A stretch of DNA of 64,000 nt from Candidatus Fluviicola riflensis (GTDB lineage: Bacteria > Bacteroidota > Bacteroidia > Flavobacteriales_D > Crocinitomicaceae): contig CP022585.1 of assembly GCA_002243285.1 (NCBI GenBank), forward strand, positions 2,282,641-2,346,640. The letters are read 5' to 3'. The translations under genes were made by a program, and so were the position numbers. Under the pieces are notes generated by a model. It saw only the letters and a list, made by a program, of their open reading frames with translations. It was not told the DNA's origin and ran no database searches. Positions 47,843 to 56,501 of the stretch are shown here, one piece after another; position 1 is the stretch's first letter; every line of letters starts with the position of its first letter.

Positions 47843-49510
47843 TTAAGCTTCCTGAAGTTTGTGCGAGAAGCGCAGGATAATGAATTCTGCCGGACGCACA
47901 GCTGCGATTCCGATCTCGATGATCATACGTCCTTCCAGGATATCCTGCTGTGTCATTGTTTTACCAAGTCCCACATGCACAAAATAAGCTGCTTCGGGCT
48001 TGGAACCAGCCAATGCACCTTGCTGCCATAAACCATACAGGTAGCTGTCCAGCATTCCTTTTACTTTCAACCAGGTAGATGGATCATTTGGCTCGAACAC
48101 TGCAAAAGCAGAAGCTTTTTTGCTCGATTCTTCAACCATGTTAAACAAACGACGAACAGGAATATAACGCCACTCATTGTCGTTCCCCGCCAATGTACGT
48201 GCTCCCCAGATCAATGAACCTTTACCAACGAATGTGCGGATCGCGTTGATCGATTTTCCGCTGTCCGGGTCGATATTCAATGTTTCCTGCTCCAATGCCG
48301 AAATTTTGATCATTGGATTTACGACACTGTTAAGGGCAACATTTGCGGGTGCTTTCCAAACGCCTCTTGTGCGGTCAACAGTAGCATAAACGCCAGCTAC
48401 AGCAGGTGAAGAAGGCAATACAATGCGCATTTTTGCCAATTCTGCTTTAATCGAATTGTAAAGCGAAGTGTTCGTATCGCGGATAGCTGTCAATGTTTTA
48501 GCAGGAGAGCTTCCCGCAACCGGAGTAACAGCTGTTAAAGACGTTACGGCCAAAACCGCTTGTTTTTTTGTGCCTTCCAATACCGTTACTTTAAATCCTG
48601 AAGCAGCGGCATCGCCCCATGCTGTCCATGCGTCGCCAATTCCTGTTCCTGTGTTATCAGCAGTAGCACTTGAAAGGTTAATTGTAAGCTTATTACTCGT
48701 ATCCTTTGCGAATGTAACTCCCGCCGTAGTGCCTTTTACAACTTCTACGGTAGGTGTTGCATCTACCGGCCCGGTAAATTCTACTTTGAGAACATCATTC
48801 TGGTAGATAAATGATTTTGTAGTAGGTGTTGCAGCCGACTGACCATTTACCGTTACCAGTTTTTCATCGTACTGATAAACGATAGAGGTTTGCAGGAATG
48901 GATAATAAGCTGCACCGTATTTAAGGTTATTGTTGACGATACTGCGGAAATTGCTCACGCCGTCTTTGTCATTCAACACATCGAAAATGCAAAAACGATC
49001 TTTCAGTTTCTCACATTGGTTCAATGCATCCTGACACAAGTTGTGATAATCCAGGCTTGGCAATGTAGTTGCTTCCGACAGAACGATTAACGTAGGCTCG
49101 TCTTCTTTTTCAAGCGCTTCCAGTCCTTTTGAAAAATCAGCTTTTGCTTTTGCCTTATAGGCGCCCAAACTTACGACATAGCAGGTGCCGCCGCCGTTTT
49201 TGAAATAATGATCGAGTGCATAGAACAATCTGTGCTGCTGATCGGCGCTGTCTTTTTCAACCGACATCAATTCGTTGGCTTCATTGGCTGTTGCCGTAAA
49301 TGTCAATTGATTCTGTTTTCCGAAAATTGCAATGTAATCCAACAGGGTATTGATCCGTGTGGGAACAAAGATTAAGTCTTCACCGTCAGGATTTGTCACC
49401 AGTTCAGTGTAGCCCAAAAAGGCCGGAATTGCCGTTGACACCTCCGCCACGGAAGGTGGCAGCGTGGAGGTCTCTTCGATGTACACATCCGGAGTTCTGT
49501 AAGTCGCCAT
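47843..49510 (-). CDS. Contractile sheath protein (Afp2/3/4-like)
   Basis: A 555-residue sheath monomer. The N-terminal YRTPDVYIEE... and C-terminal ILEGRMIIEIGIAAVRPAEFIILRFSHKL are classic sheath ends with the strands that link neighbouring subunits. A Thr/Ala-rich insertion from about 210 to 360 (NGQSAATPTTKSFIY, VEVVKGTTAGVTF, LSSATADNTGTG) probably faces outward. There is one sheath gene rather than the three of Afp. Confidence 0.95.
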   Translation of the reverse strand: MATYRTPDVYIEETSTLPPSVAEVSTAIPAFLGYTELVTNPDGEDLIFVPTRINTLLDYIAIFGKQNQLTFTATANEANELMSVEKDSADQQHRLFYALDHYFKNGGGTCYVVSLGAYKAKAKADFSKGLEALEKEDEPTLIVLSEATTLPSLDYHNLCQDALNQCEKLKDRFCIFDVLNDKDGVSNFRSIVNNNLKYGAAYYPFLQTSIVYQYDEKLVTVNGQSAATPTTKSFIYQNDVLKVEFTGPVDATPTVEVVKGTTAGVTFAKDTSNKLTINLSSATADNTGTGIGDAWTAWGDAAASGFKVTVLEGTKKQAVLAVTSLTAVTPVAGSSPAKTLTAIRDTNTSLYNSIKAELAKMRIVLPSSPAVAGVYATVDRTRGVWKAPANVALNSVVNPMIKISALEQETLNIDPDSGKSINAIRTFVGKGSLIWGARTLAGNDNEWRYIPVRRLFNMVEESSKKASAFAVFEPNDPSTWLKVKGMLDSYLYGLWQQGALAGSKPEAAYFVHVGLGKTMTQQDILEGRMIIEIGIAAVRPAEFIILRFSHKLQEA

Positions 49511-49534
49511 AAGTTTTAAATTAAATTGTTTGTA

Positions 49535-50158
49535 TTAAAGGTTACTGTTATTGCCATTGTTTTCTGTATTCAGGTGAATCGGTGGTTTGACTATTATTTC
49601 TTCTACTTCGTAGTAATCCTGTTCAGACAAGTCGTCGTGGAATACCAGGAGATTTACTTTGTATACTACTGAAGGATGGTAATTGGTACGCAGGGCATTC
49701 CATAGTTCATTTTGCTGATTGATGGGCAACGTTATGAGTTCCATGCGCAAGCGTTCTATTTCAGGATTGAGTGTTGGCGTGTTTTCATGATTAAATACCG
49801 GAGTGTTTTGAAAACACTTGATGATCAGCGATAAAAATTTGAGAGATTGTTCATAATTACTGAATTTGGAAACGAACAAAATAAGCATGTTTACCCGAAT
49901 GGAAGGATTGATATCGGTGCGCTTACCGTTGCGAAGCGAACCTTCGTAACGATCATTCATCCGCAATACTTTTTCTTCTTCGATGTTTACAAGAATGGGG
50001 GTCACTTTATTTACCTGAATCACCAGCGGATCAATTTTCTCGCCCTCCAGAAAAGCGACGTATTCCTGGAAACCATTTCCACCACCATTATTTTCAATGT
50101 AACTATTGAAAAAGCTGTTGAGTTTATTTTTGATAAGAACGAATACTTCGTCAAACAT
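49535..50158 (-). CDS. Pvc16/Afp16-type cap protein (DUF4255)
   Basis: A 207-residue protein of the DUF4255/Pvc16 N-terminal family (FDEVFVLIKNKLNSFF, PLVIQVNKVTPILVNIEEE, RYEGSLRNGKR, SIRVNMLILFVSKFSNYEQSLKFLSLIIKCFQ). In Afp/PVC this protein terminates the tube and sheath. It is the first gene of the operon: a consensus promoter lies about 230 nt upstream and the sheath gene begins 24 bp downstream. Confidence 0.88.
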   Translation of the reverse strand: MFDEVFVLIKNKLNSFFNSYIENNGGGNGFQEYVAFLEGEKIDPLVIQVNKVTPILVNIEEEKVLRMNDRYEGSLRNGKRTDINPSIRVNMLILFVSKFSNYEQSLKFLSLIIKCFQNTPVFNHENTPTLNPEIERLRMELITLPINQQNELWNALRTNYHPSVVYKVNLLVFHDDLSEQDYYEVEEIIVKPPIHLNTENNGNNSNL

Positions 50159-50390
50159 ATAATAGTGGTGTTAAAATGATCAATAATGACCAAAATAGTA
50201 TTCAATGAATGTGATGTGCCTGAAAAAACCGGATAACTATAATTAAAAATTCCAGCTGACAAACTATTTGTTCAAAAACAAAGACGGTTGTCTGCTACCG
50301 GTTTTTCTAAAAATAAAATCTTGATTGGTATTTTTTGTTCATAGTGAATAATGTTTAATTAGTGGTGTGCGTTCTGAGAATGCTACAGAA

Positions 50391-50420
50391 CAAAAATAGA
50401 AATTGATTTGATATAGCCAA
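50391..50420 (-). promoter_or_regulatory. Injection-system operon promoter
   Basis: Minus strand: -33 TTG at 50420-50418, a 19-nt spacer, and -7 TATTTTTG at 50398-50391, both matching the Bacteroidota consensus. The predicted start near 50385 gives a leader of about 225 nt before the cap-gene ATG. In that leader, AAAAACCGG (50224-50232) and CCGGTTTTT (50298-50306) could pair. Confidence 0.7.
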
Positions 50421-50461
50421 CTTATTGACTGTTATTATTTAATATAATCACAAAAAAAACG

Positions 50462-50515
50462 TTTCAGGGTATAAAAAAACACTACTTGGATATTGAATCT
50501 AAATCACCCCTGAAA
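50462..50515. promoter_or_regulatory. Inverted repeat upstream of the eCIS promoter
   Basis: TTTCAGGG (50462-50469) and CCCTGAAA (50508-50515) are perfect 8-bp inverted arms, 38 nt apart, about 40 nt upstream of the -33 box. They are a possible activator or repressor site; no known operator matches. Confidence 0.35.
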
Positions 50516-50619
50516 GGAATTAAAAACGGAAAATAAACTAACGTGGATTCGGAAACAACATTAGTTTTAAAAATCGTTCTTTCATCACTGAAGTCTAACC
50601 AAACATCAAACATCCTGGC

Positions 50620-51237
50620 CTAACCAAAATACTCCTTATACCATCCAATTTCATGATGATCCAGCGCATCCTCATTCACCACATGATTCTCATCCAGCTT
50701 TGCATACAATAATTCCAACGAAGCAAAATCGCGCTGACTGATTACTTTAAATCCGTTTCTCATCAATTGCGCACCACTAACTCCTGCTCCGATCTGGTAG
50801 ACCTTGTTTTCACCAAAACGATTTCCGTCATAAATCACCTGACTACCGCAAGCAGCGCTGATATCCATCATTACCGCCAGTTCGATTTCTTCGCGTTGAG
50901 CCAGTTCAAGCATTTTCTCAGAAGCATGGATCATTCCCTCTGTCCAGTCGATACCTGATTCGGTGAGTACGCGAGCCCTTCCTTCCAGGACGTCGATTCC
51001 GGTTCCGCCATGAATGTCACACATTTCGCGTGGTGTACCGAAGGAAAATTCTTCCGGACAAAACTTCACGATTTTTACATTATTGTAATTGAGTAGTTTC
51101 AACGCACTCGGATACTCTCCGTTAGCTGATCCGTCAAACCCGCAGGTTATTCCCGTGAGACAAGCACTCATAAGGATTTTAAGCGGCTGCTCCTTGCTTG
51201 GAACCCGCAAATTCTGAATGTAACTTCGATCTGTCAT
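50620..51237 (-). CDS. DUF523 family protein
   Basis: A 205-residue cytosolic protein with the DUF523 pattern: MSACLTGITCGFDGSAN, VKIVKFCPEEFSFGTPRE, IDVLEGRARVLT and MMDISAACGSQVIYDG. The conserved cysteines (ACLTGIxC, CPE, ACGS) are all present. The biochemical function is not established. It is separated from the injection system by 461 bp that hold the promoter elements above, and from the next gene by 238 bp with a 16-bp palindrome. Confidence 0.88.
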   Translation of the reverse strand: MTDRSYIQNLRVPSKEQPLKILMSACLTGITCGFDGSANGEYPSALKLLNYNNVKIVKFCPEEFSFGTPREMCDIHGGTGIDVLEGRARVLTESGIDWTEGMIHASEKMLELAQREEIELAVMMDISAACGSQVIYDGNRFGENKVYQIGAGVSGAQLMRNGFKVISQRDFASLELLYAKLDENHVVNEDALDHHEIGWYKEYFG

Positions 51238-51276
51238 CTGTGAAAAAAGATTGGTTTAAACCTTTACAAAACTCCC

Positions 51277-51292
51277 TATCGGCTAGCCGATA
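51277..51292. promoter_or_regulatory. 16-bp perfect palindrome, possible operator
   Basis: TATCGGCTAGCCGATA at 51277-51292, 40 bp upstream of the DUF523 start and about 185 bp upstream of the cyclase gene. Size and symmetry fit a dimeric regulator site. Its match to any family is unknown. Confidence 0.4.
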
Positions 51293-51426
51293 CACTTCTT
51301 ACTCACCACAGCACCCATACTTTGATACTTAGCATATTAAAAATAGTCATTTTCCATGAAAAAGATTGTCTGATTTTGTCGCTTTTTTCGCTGTTTCATA
51401 AAAAATCAAGTATAAATTTCCATTCA

Positions 51427-51457
51427 TTGTAAATGATTCAACAATTGTTTATTTTCA
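51427..51457 (+). promoter_or_regulatory. Candidate promoter of the cyclase gene
   Basis: TTG at 51427-51429, a 20-nt spacer, then TATTTTCA at 51450-51457 (two mismatches from TAnnTTTG at the last two positions). Transcription would begin roughly 12 nt before the ATG. Confidence 0.4.
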
Positions 51458-51475
51458 TCCCTTAAAACCCCATTC

Positions 51476-53173
51476 ATGGAGCGGCTGATTAATATTCTGA
51501 TTATTGATGATAATGAAACGGACCAATTGGCCTTACGCGAAATTTTGGGCGGTGGTGGCAATATTCTGCTCGAATGCGATTCCATTGAAGAAGCCCATCA
51601 TATCCTTGATCGCAAGGAGGTTGGGATCATTCTCATCAATATAGATAGCGCCTTCTTTTCATCGATGGATGAATTTCAGCAGTTGTTGGAAATGCACCAA
51701 CAACACACACATTATTCGATTGTGATCACTGAAAATGCACGTTCCGGATCAAAAGTGTTGCGCGGACTCAACAGCGGTGCGGTCGATTTTATCAGTAAAC
51801 CCTTCAATCCACACCTTATCCAGGCGAAAATCGAAGTGTATAAATCGCTCTATTACAAAGATCAGCGAATTGCTCAGTTGCTGGGGAATATTTTACCGCG
51901 AACTGTTTTGGAAGATCTGAACAATCACGGAAAATTCTCGCCAAGAAGGGTTGATAAAGGTGTGGTGTTGTTTACTGATTTTGTAGACTTTTCCATGAAA
52001 TCAAAATCCATCAAACCGCTAAAACTGGTAAAACGGCTCGAACATTATTTCACCCGGTTCGATGAAATCACCGAACGGTATAAATTAGAAAAGATCAAAA
52101 CAATCGGTGATGCTTATATGGCCTTGGCCGGAGTGACCGAATCGAACGAAGAACCAGTTCTCAGAGCGTGTCTGGCTGCGCTGGAAATGCGTGATTTTAT
52201 CCGGAATGAAAAGGAAGTTGCCCGTGCATTGAAACGTGATTTCTGGGAAATCCGGATTGGAATTCACACCGGTCCGCTCGTTGCCGGAATCATTGGTTCA
52301 GCACGCTACAGCTTCGACGTTTGGGGCGATACTGTAAACATTGCTGCTCGTGCGCAACAACTCTGCGACGTAGATGCCATAACCATCTCGCAGGAAGTAA
52401 TCGACGAATGCGACAACTTGTTTGAAAGCACGTTTATCGGTGAAGTTCCGATTAAAAAACGCGGCGGGACAATGAGCCTTTATAAGCTCGACGGCTTGAA
52501 AAAAGATCACAGTTTGTATGGCGACGGAAAACTAGCCAACGTGGAATTGCGGAAACGTTGCTATATCACTTCGGTGGATTTTGAGCACATGCGTAACGAC
52601 ATCATCAACCGGTTAAAGTCGACGTTGCCAGAGGAGATGATCTACCACGATTTGTCGCATACTCTAAATGTAGAGAAATCTGCGCTGCGACTGGCACGTT
52701 TGGAAGGCTTGAACGAAGAAGAAATCATGATGCTGCGAACGGCGGTACTTTACCACGACAGCGGATTCATTTTTACGTATCATCGCAATGAATTGCACGG
52801 TGTTCGAATGATGGAACAATCGTTACCGAAATATGGTTACGATTCCGAACAAATTGCGGCCATCAGGGCTATGATCCTGGCAACCAGCAGCGGCAATGAA
52901 CCGGTCACATTATTGGAACAAATCATGTGTGATGCCGATCATGATTACCTCGGAAGAGCCGATTATTATATGGTTGCAGAAAAATTGCGCGAAGAAATTG
53001 CCGTTTTCGGGACCACGATGAGCGAAGAAGAATGGCTAAGTTTCCAGCTAACGTACTTACAAAACAATCATCGCTTCTACACCTCCACTTCAAAAAACAT
53101 TCGCGAGCGCGGTAAACAAAACAGGATTGCGGAGTTGAAAACGAAGCTGCGGCAATTGCAGATTCAGGAGTGA
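51476..53173 (+). CDS. Receiver-adenylate cyclase-HD three-domain protein
   Basis: Residues 1-125 are a receiver domain with DD at 11-12 and Lys108, but the position of the phosphoacceptor Asp is Asn55 (IILINID). Residues 160-345 are a class III cyclase with all six core residues visible: Asp168, Lys208, Asp212, Asp281, Asn288 and Arg292. Lys208 and Asp281 indicate ATP, hence cAMP production. Residues 370-540 are an HD domain (HDLSHT, AVLYHDSGF, CDADHDY), as in metal-dependent phosphohydrolases. The protein may make and remove a nucleotide signal or sense through a non-phosphorylated receiver. It has no membrane segment. Confidence 0.88.
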   Translation: MERLINILIIDDNETDQLALREILGGGGNILLECDSIEEAHHILDRKEVGIILINIDSAFFSSMDEFQQLLEMHQQHTHYSIVITENARSGSKVLRGLNSGAVDFISKPFNPHLIQAKIEVYKSLYYKDQRIAQLLGNILPRTVLEDLNNHGKFSPRRVDKGVVLFTDFVDFSMKSKSIKPLKLVKRLEHYFTRFDEITERYKLEKIKTIGDAYMALAGVTESNEEPVLRACLAALEMRDFIRNEKEVARALKRDFWEIRIGIHTGPLVAGIIGSARYSFDVWGDTVNIAARAQQLCDVDAITISQEVIDECDNLFESTFIGEVPIKKRGGTMSLYKLDGLKKDHSLYGDGKLANVELRKRCYITSVDFEHMRNDIINRLKSTLPEEMIYHDLSHTLNVEKSALRLARLEGLNEEEIMMLRTAVLYHDSGFIFTYHRNELHGVRMMEQSLPKYGYDSEQIAAIRAMILATSSGNEPVTLLEQIMCDADHDYLGRADYYMVAEKLREEIAVFGTTMSEEEWLSFQLTYLQNNHRFYTSTSKNIRERGKQNRIAELKTKLRQLQIQE

Positions 53174-53304
53174 AAAATCTTGAAATTCCACTTTTAAAGA
53201 GAACTCAAAATCGTTTCTTTTTACTCTAAAGGTAAAAGGTAAAACCGCCTCTCCAGCTTAGACGGAGAAATCGAGCCCACTTCTTTTATAAGAATCTATT
53301 TCAA

Positions 53305-54090
53305 TCAAAAAGCCGGCACCAGTAAATCCAGCAAATCTTCCGGCTCTTCGGCCAATGAAAGCGCATTTGCGCGGGTAGTGATTCCATCAAACGGGTGTAA
53401 ATCGGCTTGAAGTCCCGGGTTTGTAAAGCTCACTGAAGCAGCAGCCGGAGCTGAAAATGCCACTGCTGCAAAAGAAGGTTCACTTACGATTGCATCTTCA
53501 CGAAAATCATCAGCAGGTGCTCCGGCCATTTCTGCTTTAAAGTCTGTCGTTTCAATTTCATCATTTACAGAAGCTACCAAAACAGCAGCTGTTGTTGTAG
53601 TTGTTACTTTTGGTTGAATAACTTCTGTAGACGCTTCTTTTCCTTTAGTTTCATTTGCTGTAAATTTTTCCAGCGCAGGTTGCTCCGCTTTGGCTGTTTT
53701 CAACTGAGGCAATGTTTTGTCATCGGTTTGTACCAGATTCCAAAACGGAACGGTTCCAACAATAAGCACCAAAATACAAGCTACACGGAACCATGTACGC
53801 TGGTACATCGGAATAATGCGCGGTTCTGCCGCAGCAACAGTTTCCGGAGCTGTCCAATTGGCTCGAATGCCTGGATGCTTGGCTCCGAAAACGTTGTCCA
53901 AACTGGCTTTGATTTCCTGATTGACCACCGTTTGCTGTACACCTGAAATGCCTTCCAATTCCTGGAAAAACTGTTTCATGGTCTGAAATTCTTCTTCGGA
54001 TTCACACAACTCTTGCACCACAACAAGCTCCTCGCTCGTCAACGAGTCGAAGGTTTTGTCTTTGATGAGTTGTTCAACTGATGTTTCCAT
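53305..54090 (-). CDS. Probable anti-sigma factor
   Basis: A 261-residue single-pass protein. The N-terminal 95 residues are acidic and helical; a transmembrane helix lies at about 100-118 (WFRVACILVLIVGTVPFW), followed by a 140-residue Ala/Thr/Glu-rich outer part. It follows the ECF sigma gene with a 38-bp gap, and this position and topology suggest an anti-sigma partner. No zinc-binding ZAS motif is present, and the family is not named. Confidence 0.65.
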   Translation of the reverse strand: METSVEQLIKDKTFDSLTSEELVVVQELCESEEEFQTMKQFFQELEGISGVQQTVVNQEIKASLDNVFGAKHPGIRANWTAPETVAAAEPRIIPMYQRTWFRVACILVLIVGTVPFWNLVQTDDKTLPQLKTAKAEQPALEKFTANETKGKEASTEVIQPKVTTTTTAAVLVASVNDEIETTDFKAEMAGAPADDFREDAIVSEPSFAAVAFSAPAAASVSFTNPGLQADLHPFDGITTRANALSLAEEPEDLLDLLVPAF

Positions 54091-54128
54091 TTTTTCTAGT
54101 GTTCTATATCGTTACTAATCTGCGTTTG

Positions 54129-54719
54129 TTATGTCGTTTGTGCCGGATGGTAAGCTTTGAGCGCTTCTGCCAGGTACTTTGTTGCATAAAACAACCGCGA
54201 TTTTACTGTTCCCTCATTTATCTCTAAAATGTCGGCTATTTCCTTCATGGACAAGCCATCAAAATGCCGCAATTCAAATACTTCTCTGTGTTTTACGTCC
54301 AATTCCAAAATTTGTTCGTTAAATGCCTCTTTAAATAAACTATGATGCACTTCGTTCATTGTGTTTTTGGAACTGTCCATTACCGGATAACTGCTATCCA
54401 GCCCGTTGCTCGTATTTTTTCTAATCTCTTGTTTTTTGTACTCGTTCTTGCACATGTTATTAGCAACTGAATACACCCATGTTTTAAATGAACGCGAAGG
54501 ATCAAACAATTCGGGGCGGTGAATGAGTTTTGTAAATAAATCGTGTACAAAATCTTCAGCCTTTTCGCGGTCTCGCCACAACATGCGCATGAAATACGAA
54601 ACCAGCGCATTGGAATATCGTCCATACAAACTGTCAAACGCGCGCTGATCACCGCCTGCCATGGCGATTACCAACTGTTCGTCGGACATAGACTGATATT
54701 CCTTTTTGTACATTTTCAT
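54129..54719 (-). CDS. ECF RNA polymerase sigma factor
   Basis: 196 residues with a complete two-domain sigma-70 ECF layout. Sigma2 is at about 20-90 (FDSLYGRYSNALVSYFMRMLWRDREKAEDFVHDLFTKL, then FKTWVYSVANNMCKNEYKK). Sigma4 is at about 125-190 (LELDVKHREVFELRHFDGLSMKEIADILEINEGTVKSRLFYATKYL). The gene overlaps the upstream secreted-protein gene by 4 bp (ATGA), an unusual arrangement that couples the two. It is followed by the probable anti-sigma gene. Confidence 0.92.
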   Translation of the reverse strand: MKMYKKEYQSMSDEQLVIAMAGGDQRAFDSLYGRYSNALVSYFMRMLWRDREKAEDFVHDLFTKLIHRPELFDPSRSFKTWVYSVANNMCKNEYKKQEIRKNTSNGLDSSYPVMDSSKNTMNEVHHSLFKEAFNEQILELDVKHREVFELRHFDGLSMKEIADILEINEGTVKSRLFYATKYLAEALKAYHPAQTT

Positions 54720-56086
54720 TTATCGATGTACTTTTTCACTTTATCAGGGTTGTTTGTCTTCTCCCCGATTTTCAGGATCGCTTTGTTCACAGCTTCTTCC
54801 TCGGTAGTATTTCCCTGCAATACAAGTTGTTTACGCAGTGAAACCAACATCGGTAAGTAATTCGGACACCATTTGTCGCCGCTATCGTTTGAAGCCTCGT
54901 TGATCAGCTTAAATTTCAGGGTTTCTTTCCACAGGCTGTAATTCACCGAATAATTATCAATCGGAGTCACAGAATACCTGAACGTCAAACCAATCGGATA
55001 CAAATTATTCTTCATCGGAACAAAATAGTCCTTTGGAATCGTCATTGATAATTGCAGCGATTTATCAGAGTTAAGTTGACATAATTCAGCCAGGTAAGCC
55101 GTATCAATTACTGTTGAAGCAGGCAATACCAGGTTCTTCGCGGCCCAACCGGCGCGGTACGTTTCGCTTTGCATAAAATCCAGTGACAATAACTGCACAT
55201 CTTCGCGCACCGCATTGTTTTGCTGCATATAATATACTGCGAACATGTCCTCGAAACCGTGCATTATCAGGATGGTAGCTTCTTCCCCCGACAAGAGCAA
55301 ATCGTTGGCATACGTCAGCTGGCCTTGTGAAACCACTTTTGCATCGATGAGTTCTTTAATTACAGGCAATGCCAGATCAGACTCATTCGTGATAATATGG
55401 TACGCAGCCTGTTGTTTTTTTACTTCCGTATTCTCGGGTTGCAACGCTGCCGCTGCCTGCAATTCGGGATAAAGATCGGTATTGTAATGTCCAGCCAGGT
55501 ACGTATAAAAGTGCGATTCGAATGTATTGGGAAGCACAGCATTGTAATACCCAACACTGGCATCCATATTCCATTGTTCTTCCGGTGAAGCCGAACGACG
55601 ACTGTATTGACTATTTGAACGGTATTGGTTATCCTCAAACCGTTCCTGCATCTGCACTTGCTGTTGGATCACAGGAGAATCAGCTTTCTCTTCTTCTTTC
55701 AGGTCCATTTCTAAATTCAAATCTTCGCTGGCTGTTTTCGGTGCCGTTGCCTTTGCAGGTGTTCCAATGCTAAATAATGTTCTTGGCTGGGTTTCAGTAA
55801 CTTTTTTTGTTTTAACGGTGCTTTCCTTTTGCTTCAATTCTTCTTCTTCCTTAGCAGGCGATTCGTATTTATACGTTCGTACGCTGTCAGGAAGGGCATT
55901 GAAATTACCGTTTTCCGAATTGGCATTATTTATTGTGTTAAACTGATAGCCGCTATTGTTGGTCACACCATTGTTTACGGTACCACTATTTGTCGGCTCA
56001 CTATTGGTGTTCTCAGCAGGCACGTTATTCTGCCCAAACGATGTTGCTGCAAAACCAAGGATAAACACAAAAATCAATCGTTGCAT
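54716..56086 (-). CDS. Secreted hypothetical protein upstream of the sigma factor
   Basis: A 456-residue protein with a Sec signal peptide (1-18, FGQ). A Ser/Thr/Asn-rich segment (about 20-60) and a Glu/Lys-rich stretch follow, then TPR-like helices near 200-300 (YLAGHYNTDLYPELQAAAALQPENTEVKKQQAAYHI). No family is recognised. It is the first gene of the sigma operon and overlaps the sigma start by 4 bp, so it is probably the envelope component or a regulated product of this system. Confidence 0.65.
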   Translation of the reverse strand: MQRLIFVFILGFAATSFGQNNVPAENTNSEPTNSGTVNNGVTNNSGYQFNTINNANSENGNFNALPDSVRTYKYESPAKEEEELKQKESTVKTKKVTETQPRTLFSIGTPAKATAPKTASEDLNLEMDLKEEEKADSPVIQQQVQMQERFEDNQYRSNSQYSRRSASPEEQWNMDASVGYYNAVLPNTFESHFYTYLAGHYNTDLYPELQAAAALQPENTEVKKQQAAYHIITNESDLALPVIKELIDAKVVSQGQLTYANDLLLSGEEATILIMHGFEDMFAVYYMQQNNAVREDVQLLSLDFMQSETYRAGWAAKNLVLPASTVIDTAYLAELCQLNSDKSLQLSMTIPKDYFVPMKNNLYPIGLTFRYSVTPIDNYSVNYSLWKETLKFKLINEASNDSGDKWCPNYLPMLVSLRKQLVLQGNTTEEEAVNKAILKIGEKTNNPDKVKKYIDK

Positions 56087-56117
56087 GATTACTTATTTTT
56101 CACCTGTACAGGTATAA

Positions 56118-56125
56118 CAAATATA
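56118..56125 (-). promoter_or_regulatory. -7 box of the sigma-factor operon
   Basis: Reads TATATTTG on the minus strand (perfect TAnnTTTG); transcript start about 25 nt before the ATG. A -33 TTG at the right distance is absent, so a different recognition element, such as the operon's own sigma factor, may be used. Confidence 0.45.
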
Positions 56126-56482
56126 CGTTCAAATTTTGATGGAATTTGTTTAAAGATAGTTTTACATTCCATCTGAAATTTCACAACAAAGCCACAACGC
56201 TTTCGCCGAAGCTTATGCTTACGCCATAGCTTCAGCATAGGCGCATAGCGAAGGAGCAAAGTTTTTTTGACGAAATAGACAGGTTAAGTTCACAAAGGCG
56301 TTCTACAGGAATCTCTTTGTGTTCTTTTAGCACGTCAAATTTGTCCTTTTCCTTTGTGTATTTGTGGTGAGAACAAGTTCTTATTCAGCTTTAACCTCTC
56401 CTCCGCCCTCTTGTCATTCTTTTCACCCGAAAGTAAAACCGGACAAGCATCAGATATAAATAGTTTGTAAATTCGCGCAAAC

Positions 56483-56490
56483 TAGATTTG
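56483..56490 (+). promoter_or_regulatory. Candidate -7 box of the M16 operon
   Basis: TAGATTTG is a perfect -7 box, but it lies only 12 nt before the ATG at 56502 and the nearest TTTG (56464-56467) gives a short 15-nt spacer, so confidence is low. Confidence 0.3.
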
Positions 56491-56501
56491 AAACAATCAG
56501 C

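Larger units (their letters stand above)
56087..56501. other. Divergent intergenic region with promoters
   Basis: No gene is seen. -7 boxes facing both ways are listed separately. A run of short imperfect palindromes (TATGCTTACGCC and CGCCATAGCTTCAGCATAGGCG, about 56210-56245) is present and unexplained. The rest is A+T-rich, with no clear structure. Confidence 0.4.

Noticed and set aside
17645..50158. Integrated phage (prophage)
   Set aside because: No capsid, portal, terminase, integrase or lysis genes; cargo, AAA+ ATPase and Pvc16 genes indicate an eCIS.
17645..50158. Type VI secretion system subtype
   Set aside because: No membrane-complex genes (TssJLM) or ClpV were seen; the tape measure and AAA+ Afp15-type proteins fit eCIS.
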